Shown: in pieces, positions 1 to 4,676 of the stretch
Numbering within the stretch: position 1 is the first letter of the stretch
Layout: every line of letters starts with the position of its first letter
Assembly (NCBI GenBank): GCA_946480055.1
Contig: CAMLID010000138.1
Location: 1-5,539 of the forward strand
Length of the DNA stretch: 5,539 nt
Direction of reading: 5' to 3'
From: an uncultured Lysobacter sp.
GTDB taxonomy: Bacteria > Pseudomonadota > Gammaproteobacteria > Xanthomonadales > Xanthomonadaceae
The notes under the pieces: model-generated
The model's database searches: none
The model's input: only the letters and a program-made list of their open reading frames with translations
What the model was told of the DNA's origin: nothing
Translations under genes and position numbers: made by a program

Positions 1-694
1 CCAGTTCTTCGCCGGCAAGGACCGCACCCAGGAAGAGTTCTTCCACACCTTCAACGCGCTGTTCGACGGCAAGCAGCAGATCATCCTGACCTGCGACCGC
101 TACCCGCGCGAAGTCGACGGCCTGGAGCCGCGCCTGAAGTCGCGCCTGGCCTGGGGCCTGTCGGTGGCGATCGAGCCGCCGGACTTCGAGACCCGCGCCC
201 AGATCGTGATCTCCAAGGCCAAGGAACGCGGCGCGGCGATCCCGGAAGAGGTCGCGTTCCTGCTCGCCAAGAAGATGCGCAGCAACGTGCGCGATCTGGA
301 AGGCGCGCTCAACACCCTGACCGCGCGCGCCAACTTCACCGGCCGCGCGATCACCGCCGAGTTCGCCCAGGAAACCCTGCGCGACCTGCTGCGCGCGCAG
401 CAGCAGGCGATCGGCATTCCCAACATCCAGAAGACCGTGGCCGATTACTACGGTCTGCAGATGAAGGACCTGCTGTCCAAGCGCCGCACCCGCTCGCTGG
501 CGCGCCCGCGCCAGGTCGCGATGGCGCTGACCAAGGAACTGACCGAACACAGCCTGCCCGAGATCGGCGACGCCTTCGCCGGCCGCGACCACACCACGGT
601 GCTGCACGCTTGCCGGCAGATCCGCACCCTGATGGAGACCGACGGCAAGCTCCGGGAAGACTGGGACAAGCTGATCCGCAAGCTCAGCGAATGA
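1..694 (+). CDS. dnaA: Chromosomal replication initiator DnaA, 5'-truncated by window edge
   Basis: DnaA is the AAA+ ATPase that binds DnaA boxes at oriC, unwinds the origin and recruits the helicase loader machinery. The reading frame enters at base 2 and gives 230 C-terminal residues, about half of a usual 440-460 residue protein; the N-terminal domains and Walker A lie outside. Fragment residues 27-37 ([11 protein letters not shown]) are sensor 1. The stretch [10 protein letters not shown] (40-49) is box VII with the arginine finger at R44. [10 protein letters not shown] has the sensor 2 arginine at about R97. Domain IV runs from about residue 140 and carries the DnaA signature [14 protein letters not shown] (194-207), whose R, D, H and T residues contact the DnaA box. 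The frame ends in TGA at 692-694. The last 24 bp recur 75 bp downstream (separate entry). Next comes the likely oriC, then dnaN. Identification is essentially certain; nothing in the visible half looks broken. Confidence 0.98.
   Translation, partial: QFFAGKDRTQEEFFHTFNALFDGKQQIILTCDRYPREVDGLEPRLKSRLAWGLSVAIEPPDFETRAQIVISKAKERGAAIPEEVAFLLAKKMRSNVRDLEGALNTLTARANFTGRAITAEFAQETLRDLLRAQQQAIGIPNIQKTVADYYGLQMKDLLSKRRTRSLARPRQVAMALTKELTEHSLPEIGDAFAGRDHTTVLHACRQIRTLMETDGKLREDWDKLIRKLSE
666..694 (+). repeat. Direct repeat copy 1: 3' end of dnaA
   Basis: The last 24 bases of dnaA (671-694, encoding LIRKLSE plus the stop) recur exactly at 746-769. Including the flanking ACAA and one mismatched base, 28 of 29 bases match. 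The offset is 75 bp, an exact number of codons. This copy is the functional gene end. Confidence 0.95.
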
Positions 695-740
695 CCGAAC
701 CGGCGCTTTTTCAGGCGGGCATGAGTTGAAAGAACGAAAT

Positions 741-769
741 ACAACCTGATCCGCAAGCTCAGCGAATGA
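741..769 (+). repeat. Direct repeat copy 2: displaced duplicate of the dnaA 3' end
   Basis: This non-coding copy reproduces the dnaA tail and stop codon (746-769 exact, 741-769 with one mismatch at 745). It is in the same frame as dnaA, but a TGA at 722-724 as well as the dnaA stop separates it from the gene, so it is not translated from dnaA. The 51 bp between the copies (695-745) are about 51% GC by my count, lower than the flanking coding DNA. It may be the trace of a local duplication, or of an insertion at the gene end that restored the 3' end. Confidence 0.93.
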
Positions 770-840
770 GCCTCCAGGCGACGGACGGCGCCGGTTGCAG
801 GTACTCTTCGGACAAAGCGGTGCACGAGACGCGTACAAGC

Positions 841-849
841 TGTGGATAG
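841..849 (-). promoter_or_regulatory. DnaA box, minus orientation (CTATCCACA)
   Basis: The plus strand reads TGTGGATAG, so the box on the minus strand is CTATCCACA. It matches the consensus TTATCCACA at 8 of 9 positions, with a mismatch at the first base. Confidence 0.75.
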
Positions 850-876
850 ATCGAGGTCGGCGCCATGCCCCGATAT

Positions 877-885
877 TTATCCACA
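877..885 (+). promoter_or_regulatory. DnaA box, perfect consensus (TTATCCACA)
   Basis: TTATCCACA is the exact high-affinity DnaA box sequence. It faces the other box, 27 bp away, and lies on the side nearest the AT-rich tract, as expected for the box anchoring origin opening. Confidence 0.88.
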
Positions 886-920
886 GCTTGTCCCGCAGCT
901 CAGGGTCCGGTTCTACCGAA

Positions 921-970
921 CTTTGACCTCACAAAAAAACCAGTAAAAACAATAAGTTAATGAAGTTTTC
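921..970. other. AT-rich tract, candidate DNA unwinding element
   Basis: These 50 bp are about 28% GC by my count, in a locus that is otherwise strongly GC-rich, and include runs of seven and five A residues. A second tract at 1001-1029 is equally AT-rich. Their position 36 bp beyond the perfect DnaA box fits the region melted by DnaA. The same low-GC DNA may also hold the dnaN promoter, so the two roles could overlap. Confidence 0.55.
923..949 (+). promoter_or_regulatory. Possible dnaN promoter
   Basis: TTGACC (923-928) matches the -35 consensus at 5 of 6 bases. TAAAAA (944-949) is a 4 of 6 match to the -10, but the spacer is only 15 bp. An alternative -10, AACAAT (948-953), would give 19 bp. 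Neither is ideal. Transcription from here would give a leader of roughly 110 nt. dnaN could also be read from dnaA. Confidence 0.3.
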
Positions 971-1058
971 CCGGGTTTTCGGCGACACCATCACCACCAT
1001 GCTTTTGATTTATTCCACTCTTTTGTATTGGGCGTTGCCGCCCGAACCGACTAGGGGC

Positions 1059-1065
1059 TAAGGGG
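1059..1065 (+). promoter_or_regulatory. dnaN ribosome binding site
   Basis: TAAGGGG lies 5 nt before the ATG at 1071. It is a good Shine-Dalgarno match and supports that start. Confidence 0.7.
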
Positions 1066-1070
1066 TCCGC

Positions 1071-2171
1071 ATGCGTTTCAGCCTGCAACGAGAAGTGTTT
1101 CTCAAGCCGTTGGCGCAAGTCGTCAACGTAGTCGAACGCCGGCAGACCCTGCCGGTCCTCGCCAATCTGCTGGCACAGGTCAAGGACGGACAGCTTTCGC
1201 TGACCGGTACCGATCTGGAAGTCGAGATGGTCTCGCGCATCGTCGTCGACGATGCCAAGGACGGCGAAACCACGATCCCGGCGCGCAAGCTGTTCGAGAT
1301 CGTTCGCGCATTGCCCGACGGCAGCAAGGTCACGGTCACTCAGACGGCCGAGAAGATCACCGTCCAGGCCGGGCGTTCGCGCTTCACCCTGGCCAGCCTG
1401 CCGGCCAACGACTTCCCGTCGATCGACGAAGTCGAAGCCACCGAGCGCGTGCGCGTGCCGGAAGCGGCGCTGAAGGAACTGATCGAACGCACCGCGTTCG
1501 CGATGGCCCAGCAGGACGTGCGCTACTACCTCAACGGTCTGCTGTTCGATCTGCGCGAGAACAGCCTGCGTTGCGTGGCGACCGACGGTCACCGCCTGGC
1601 GCTGTGCGAAACCGCCTACGAAGGCAGCGGCCAGACAAAGCGCCAGATCATCGTGCCGCGCAAGGGCGTGCAGGAACTGCAGCGCCTGCTGGAAGGCGGC
1701 GACCGCGAGATCGAGATCGAGATGGGCCGTGGCCACATCCGGGTCAAGCGCGACGATGTGACCTTCACCAGCAAGCTGATCGACGGCCGTTTCCCGGATT
1801 ACGAAGCGGTGATCCCGATCGGCGCCGACCGCGAAGTGCGGATCGAGCGCGAGATCCTGCGCGCGGCCCTGCAGCGTGCGGCGATCCTGTCGAACGAGAA
1901 GTACCGTGGCGTGCGCATCGAGGTCTCGCCCGGCCAGCTCAAGATCAGCGCCCACAACCCGGAACAGGAAGAAGCGCAGGAAGAAGTCGAAGCCGACACC
2001 AAGGTCGACGACCTGGCGGTGGGTTTCAACGTCAACTACCTGCTCGACGCCCTGACCGCGCTGCGCGACGAACACGTGGTGATTGCCCTGCGCGACGCAA
2101 ACTCCTCGGCGCTGGTGCGCGAGGCGGCGAACGAGAAGTGCCGCCACGTGGTCATGCCGCTGCGCCTGTGA
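1071..2171 (+). CDS. dnaN: DNA polymerase III beta subunit (sliding clamp)
   Basis: DnaN is the ring-shaped dimer that encircles DNA and tethers DNA polymerase III and other clamp-binding enzymes. The 366-residue product has the same length as the E. coli clamp and starts with the typical MRFSLQREVFLKPL. It should fold into three similar domains of about 120 residues (roughly 1-120, 125-245, 246-366). Recognisable clamp stretches are RQTLPVLANLL (24-34), RYYLNG (151-156), ATDGHRLAL (170-178, part of the peptide-binding cleft), FPDYEAVIP (241-249) and the C-terminal VMPLRL (361-366), which completes the cleft. The start is supported by a good ribosome binding site. A glutamate-rich stretch near 298-308 sits where E. 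coli has a similar acidic loop. It follows oriC and is followed by a parS site and a terminator, so it may be transcribed apart from recF. Confidence 0.98.
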   Translation: MRFSLQREVFLKPLAQVVNVVERRQTLPVLANLLAQVKDGQLSLTGTDLEVEMVSRIVVDDAKDGETTIPARKLFEIVRALPDGSKVTVTQTAEKITVQAGRSRFTLASLPANDFPSIDEVEATERVRVPEAALKELIERTAFAMAQQDVRYYLNGLLFDLRENSLRCVATDGHRLALCETAYEGSGQTKRQIIVPRKGVQELQRLLEGGDREIEIEMGRGHIRVKRDDVTFTSKLIDGRFPDYEAVIPIGADREVRIEREILRAALQRAAILSNEKYRGVRIEVSPGQLKISAHNPEQEEAQEEVEADTKVDDLAVGFNVNYLLDALTALRDEHVVIALRDANSSALVREAANEKCRHVVMPLRL

Positions 2172-2204
2172 TCCGGCCGCGGTCGGCGACGACCGCGAGC
2201 GACA

Positions 2205-2220
2205 GGTTCCACGTGGAACA
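2205..2220. promoter_or_regulatory. parS: parS site 1 (ParB-binding palindrome)
   Basis: GGTTCCACGTGGAACA matches the gammaproteobacterial parS TGTTCCACGTGGAACA at 15 of 16 bases and keeps the full 14-bp palindromic core (2206-2219). It lies 33 bp after the dnaN stop, in non-coding DNA. ParB would load here for chromosome segregation and condensin recruitment. Confidence 0.88.
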
Positions 2221-2237
2221 CATCCCGCAAGTTCACG

Positions 2238-2270
2238 ACACGCCCGGCCCGTCCGGGCGTGTTCGTTTCT
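2238..2270 (+). terminator. Intrinsic terminator after dnaN
   Basis: A perfect 10-bp GC-rich stem, ACACGCCCGG (2238-2247) with CCGGGCGTGT (2253-2262), closes a 5-nt loop CCCGT and is followed by the T-rich TTCGTTTCT. It lies 66 bp after the dnaN stop and 46 bp before recF, so it should end or attenuate dnaN transcription. The T-tract is interrupted, so termination may be partial. Confidence 0.7.
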
Positions 2271-2275
2271 ACCGT

Positions 2276-2292
2276 CCGGGCGCCCTGCCCGG
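2276..2292 (+). other. Second hairpin in the recF leader
   Basis: CCGGGC (2276-2281) pairs perfectly with GCCCGG (2287-2292) around the loop GCCCT. It repeats the arm sequence of the upstream terminator, so alternative pairings between the two hairpins are possible (see findings). It has no T-tract of its own and ends 24 nt before the recF ATG. Confidence 0.45.
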
Positions 2293-2316
2293 CTTGCAGC
2301 CCCATCGAGCCCCGCG

Positions 2317-3441
2317 ATGCGCGTAACCCGCCTCGAAGCCCGCGGTTTGCGCCGCTTCGCCGATGTCAGGCTGGCGCCCGCCCCTGGGATCAACCTGATC
2401 ACCGGCGACAACGGCGCCGGCAAGACCAGCCTGTTGGAAGCCCTGCACCTGATGGCCTACGGCCGCAGCTTCCGTGGCCGGGTCCGCGACGGGCTGGTCC
2501 GGGCCGGCGATCCGGCCCTGGAGGTGTTCGTCGAGTGGCAGGAAGGCGTCGGGCCGGCAGCTTCGCGGGTCGCCGAGGGCGAGGCCGGGGCGACCCGGCT
2601 GCGCAAGGCCGGGCTGCGCCACACCGGGCAGGACTGGATCGGCCGTCTGGACGGCAGCCCGGTAGCCCAGCTGGGCGAGTTGTGCGCGGCCCTGGCCGTG
2701 GTCAGCTTCGAACCCGGCAGCCACGCCCTGATCACTGGTGGTGCCGAGGCCCGACGTCGTTACCTGGATTGGGGACTGTTCCACGTGGAACACGACTTCA
2801 TTTCCCTGTGGCGGCGCTATACCCGGGCCCTGAAGCAGCGCAACGCCCTGCTCAAGGCCCGCGCCCGCGACGGCCAGCTCGACGCCTGGGACCGGGAGCT
2901 GGCCGATGCCGGCGAACCGTTGAGCCGGCGCCGTCAACATTACCTGGAAGACCTGCAGCCCCGGTTCGCGGCCCTGGCGGCGGACCTCGCCCCGGCCCTG
3001 GGCGACACCCGCCTGGATTACCTGCCCGGTTGGCGTCGCGACGAGCTGCCCCTGGCCGACGCCCTACTGCTGGCCCGCGAACGCGACCAGATCGCTGGGT
3101 ATACCTCGGTCGGGCCGCACCGGGCCGACTGGCGCATCCATTTCGGCGGTCTGCCGGGCCGCGAGGCCCTGTCTCGTGGCCAGGCCAAGCTGACCGCGCT
3201 CGCCGCCCTGCTGGCCCAGGCCGAGCACCACGCCCAGGCCCGCGGCGAATGGCCGGTGATCGCCCTGGACGACCTGGCCTCGGAACTGGATCGTCAGCAT
3301 CAACGTCGGGTACTGGAGCGCCTGATCGCCAGCGGCGCCCAGGTGTTCATCACCGGCACCGAGGCTCCGAGCGCGTTGGCTGAGATCGGGGTGGCCGTCA
3401 CGACGTTCCACGTGGAACAGGGCGAGCTCCGACTCGGCTGA
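2317..3441 (+). CDS. recF: DNA replication/repair protein RecF (SMC-like ATPase)
   Basis: RecF is a cytoplasmic ABC/SMC-like ATPase that, with RecO and RecR, helps load RecA at single-strand gaps and stalled forks. The product has 374 residues, normal for the family. Walker A is GDNGAGKTS (30-38), the ABC signature LSRGQ begins at 285, and Walker B is IALDDLASELD (315-325), all intact. The start at 2317 gives the family-typical N-terminus MRVTRLEARGLRRF. The open frame extends further upstream but into dnaN, so that is not used. No clear Shine-Dalgarno precedes the ATG, suggesting weak translation. Two parS palindromes lie in the gene: one encodes LFHVEH (154-159), the other FHVE (364-367) near the C-terminus, both in the same codon phase. 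recF is often followed closely by gyrB, but here gyrB is 1.2 kb away. Confidence 0.97.
   Translation: MRVTRLEARGLRRFADVRLAPAPGINLITGDNGAGKTSLLEALHLMAYGRSFRGRVRDGLVRAGDPALEVFVEWQEGVGPAASRVAEGEAGATRLRKAGLRHTGQDWIGRLDGSPVAQLGELCAALAVVSFEPGSHALITGGAEARRRYLDWGLFHVEHDFISLWRRYTRALKQRNALLKARARDGQLDAWDRELADAGEPLSRRRQHYLEDLQPRFAALAADLAPALGDTRLDYLPGWRRDELPLADALLLARERDQIAGYTSVGPHRADWRIHFGGLPGREALSRGQAKLTALAALLAQAEHHAQARGEWPVIALDDLASELDRQHQRRVLERLIASGAQVFITGTEAPSALAEIGVAVTTFHVEQGELRLG
2777..2792. promoter_or_regulatory. parS: parS site 2, perfect consensus, inside recF
   Basis: TGTTCCACGTGGAACA is a 16 of 16 match to the gammaproteobacterial parS palindrome. It lies within recF and is read as part of L-F-H-V-E-H (residues 154-159). 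Confidence 0.93.
3404..3419. promoter_or_regulatory. parS: parS site 3, inside the recF 3' end
   Basis: CGTTCCACGTGGAACA matches parS at 15 of 16 bases, with the 14-bp core intact (3405-3418). It encodes F-H-V-E at RecF residues 364-367, ten residues from the C-terminus. Confidence 0.9.
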
Positions 3442-3445
3442 GGAC

Positions 3446-3461
3446 TGTTCCACGTGGAACA
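3446..3461. promoter_or_regulatory. parS: parS site 4, perfect consensus
   Basis: TGTTCCACGTGGAACA is an exact 16-bp match starting 5 bp after the recF stop. Its centre is 42 bp from that of site 3. Confidence 0.94.
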
Positions 3462-3484
3462 TGGACCTCAAACGCAGGCAGAGG

Positions 3485-3500
3485 TGTTCCACGTGGAACG
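3485..3500. promoter_or_regulatory. parS: parS site 5
   Basis: TGTTCCACGTGGAACG matches at 15 of 16 bases with an intact 14-bp core (3486-3499). Its centre is 39 bp from that of site 4. It is the last of the three sites clustered at the end of recF. Confidence 0.92.
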
Positions 3501-3680
3501 CTCGCGGCACTCGGCTCTCCGGGCCAAGATCCTCCTCGGCTGATCGCGCCTCGCCATCGAAACCCCGCCCCCATCCCCGCTCCGCCAAGCGGAGGCCAAC
3601 CGCCTGCCCGGTAGGATTGGACCCGGATCGCCCCGCGATCGGTTTCAGCCGCGGCCCCTGGGAAGAGGTGCCCGGCTCGT
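3501..3680. other. Non-coding stretch after the parS trio
   Basis: No reading frame here has convincing codon bias. The only structures seen are a 6-bp hairpin CTCCGC-CAA-GCGGAG (3580-3594) without a T-tract and a weak TAGGAT (3612-3617) resembling a -10 with no -35. recF may lack a classical terminator. Confidence 0.5.
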
Positions 3681-4218
3681 CATGTCGCCCAGGATCCGAC
3701 CGGCTTCAGGGACACCTTCGACGATAACGGCCCGGCCGCGAGCGTCGAACACGAGCAGCCAGCGCCGTTGGCGGCCACAAGATCGCGCAGGCAGCCTGCA
3801 GCAGGACCCGGTCGAGACGGGCGATCCGATGAGCTACGACCGTCGGATGCCGCCGTGGGGCTCTCGTCCTCGCAGATCACCGCCGAGGATGATCGCCGCG
3901 ACCCGTTCAAACTCAGCCGCCGCCCGTACCCAGACCCGACCGAGAACGACCACTTCTCCAAGGTCACCGCTGGCCGCGTCCACAGCACCACCGGCGACAG
4001 CCATCAGTCCAAGGCCGAGGTATCGGCAACGCCCAGTTGCCGCTGGATTTCATCGATTCGCTCAGCGACAAGGTCTTCCTGAGCAGCGCGCCGAACCGAC
4101 GGTCCGTAGCGCAAGGCCGCGTATCGCTTCGATCGGGGCGGATGGACCGCACCACCAGGGCTACGACAAGGACCGCCAGTGCGACGCCATCGCTAGGCTG
4201 GCCGGGGTGGCCGCGTAA
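3681..4218 (+). pseudogene. Probable decayed protein-coding gene, family unknown
   Basis: No single frame is a convincing gene, but consecutive blocks in different plus frames carry the GC3 bias of the neighbouring genes. Block A, 3681-3776 (contains DPTGFRDTFDDNG), B, 3790-3849 (GSLQQDPVETGDPMSYD), C, 3846-4019 (ITAEDDRRDPFKLSRR), D, 4019-4096 (AQLPLDFIDSLSDKVFL), and E, 4138-4215 (GYDKDRQCDAIARLAG, then TAA at 4216-4218). By my count about 142 of 162 codons in these blocks end in G or C. Blocks B, C and D abut or nearly touch where the frame changes, as expected from small indels. No start codon or ribosome binding site is apparent. I do not recognise the family. Alternatives are sequencing errors in a real gene, or chance GC bias. 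Confidence 0.4.
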
Positions 4219-4322
4219 GAACGGCCGCTTGTCGACGGACTAAACCAGAAGCCTATCAACCGCACCCTCGACGCCCAGTTCGAACGGCCGCGGCGTGACC
4301 CTCGCATCCGCTCGCCCCTGTT

Positions 4323-4334
4323 CAAACCGGTTTG
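4323..4334. repeat. 12-bp perfect palindrome CAAACCGGTTTG
   Basis: This gapless palindrome lies in non-coding DNA. It has no loop, so it is more like a dimeric protein-binding site than an RNA hairpin. No regulator gene is adjacent, and its function is unknown. Confidence 0.6.
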
Positions 4335-4452
4335 GCCTGAATCTAGCGTTCAATGCTCAACGGGCCATACACGGTACCAGCTAACCCGCCCAGCCCGCAG
4401 AACTCGCCCAACCTCCAGCCCGCCACTCTCGCCCGACCCCGGCGACCCCGCT

Positions 4453-4462
4453 GGAGGCCTCC
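4453..4462. repeat. 10-bp perfect palindrome GGAGGCCTCC
   Basis: A short gapless GC-rich palindrome 15 bp before the nested inverted repeat. It could be chance in GC-rich DNA. Confidence 0.5.
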
Positions 4463-4476
4463 TCACGCGCGCTGCG

Positions 4477-4519
4477 GGACGATCCACCGACCCCGGTCGG
4501 TCGCGGGCCCGGATCGTCC
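4477..4519. repeat. Nested inverted repeat upstream of the gyrB promoter
   Basis: The outer arms GGACGATCC (4477-4485) and GGATCGTCC (4511-4519) are exact reverse complements. Immediately inside the left arm lies a second perfect inverted repeat, ACCGACC (4486-4492) with GGTCGGT (4495-4501), separated by CC. Bases 4502-4510 are unpaired. There is no T-tract, so it is not an obvious intrinsic terminator. It ends about 80 bp before the gyrB -10. Confidence 0.8.
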
Positions 4520-4576
4520 AGGAACAGCCGCGCAGCGCCTCTCCTGCCCGCATCTGACCGGGGGCGGCGGGGGCAC

Positions 4577-4606
4577 CGGACCTGGCGGGCCGCGGCGCGG
4601 TATACT
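4577..4606 (+). promoter_or_regulatory. Probable gyrB promoter
   Basis: TATACT (4601-4606) matches the -10 consensus at 5 of 6 bases and stands out in very GC-rich DNA. The best -35 is CGGACC (4577-4582, 3 of 6, 18-bp spacer), which is weak. A start near 4612-4614 gives a leader of about 65 nt. The GC-rich stretch after the -10 (CGGCC) is of the kind that makes promoters sensitive to supercoiling, as gyrase promoters often are; that is inference. Confidence 0.6.
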
Positions 4607-4676
4607 CGGCCTCAGTCCCTACAGCTAATGTGTCGCGCTCCCGGCCTCGCAGGCGGACCGCGCAATCCCACAGAGC

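Larger units (their letters stand above)
835..891. repeat. Inverted repeat carrying two convergent DnaA boxes
   Basis: The 14-bp arm ACAAGCTGTGGATA (835-848) is the exact reverse complement of TATCCACAGCTTGT (878-891), with a 29-bp spacer centred near 863. The spacer includes the palindrome GGCGCC (859-864). Each arm contains one DnaA box plus an identical AGCTTGT flank, so the repeat extends beyond the 9-bp box. Confidence 0.9.
770..1070. other. oriC: Probable chromosomal replication origin (oriC), dnaA-dnaN intergenic region
   Basis: The non-coding interval between dnaA and dnaN holds the hallmarks of a bacterial origin: DnaA boxes (841-849 and 877-885) followed by AT-rich DNA (921-970 and 1001-1029) in an otherwise GC-rich locus. 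Origins lie in this interval in many bacteria. Only two convincing boxes are seen, fewer than in well-studied origins, so weaker boxes or part of the origin on the other side of dnaA are possible. The interval also carries the dnaN leader. Function is inferred from position and motifs. Confidence 0.75.
4219..4570. other. Gene-free stretch upstream of gyrB with several palindromes
   Basis: No credible coding frame is seen. The frame of the preceding fragment stays open after its TAA (for example VDGLNQKPINRTLDAQFE near 4231-4284), possibly more decayed coding DNA but with weaker codon bias. The stretch holds three palindromic elements listed separately. Confidence 0.5.

Noticed and set aside
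966..979. Noc-type binding site around CCCGGG in oriC
   Set aside because: Only the left half (TTTTCCCGGG) resembles the site; the right half is TTTT instead of AAA, and Noc is not expected in this lineage.
1010..1018. TTATTCCAC as a third DnaA box
   Set aside because: It does not fit TTWTNCACA when aligned without a gap.
957..2423. 488-residue minus-strand open frame opposite dnaN
   Set aside because: It is antisense to a certain dnaN and has the low-complexity composition typical of shadows in high-GC DNA.
2259..3383. 374-residue plus-strand frame overlapping recF
   Set aside because: It is an Arg/Pro/Gly-rich alternate frame of recF; the recF frame has intact Walker A, signature and Walker B motifs.
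2205..3500. Repeated 14-16 bp palindromes as a CRISPR-like or mobile-element repeat array
   Set aside because: Spacing is irregular, two copies are inside a gene, and the sequence is the known parS palindrome.
3064..3588. Minus-strand frame with three FHVE motifs, looking like a repeat protein
   Set aside because: The motif repeats because parS is palindromic and reads FHVE on both strands; the rest is antisense to recF.
3580..3594. Hairpin CTCCGC-CAA-GCGGAG as recF terminator
   Set aside because: It has only a 6-bp stem, no T-tract, and lies about 140 bp after the stop.
3645..3833. Minus-strand open stretch with a protein-like segment (LLVFDARGRAVIVEG)
   Set aside because: It is only 62 codons, without a good start. 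It is codon-aligned with a plus-strand block whose GC3 (84%) exceeds GC1 (75%), so the plus strand fits coding better. I could not fully exclude it.
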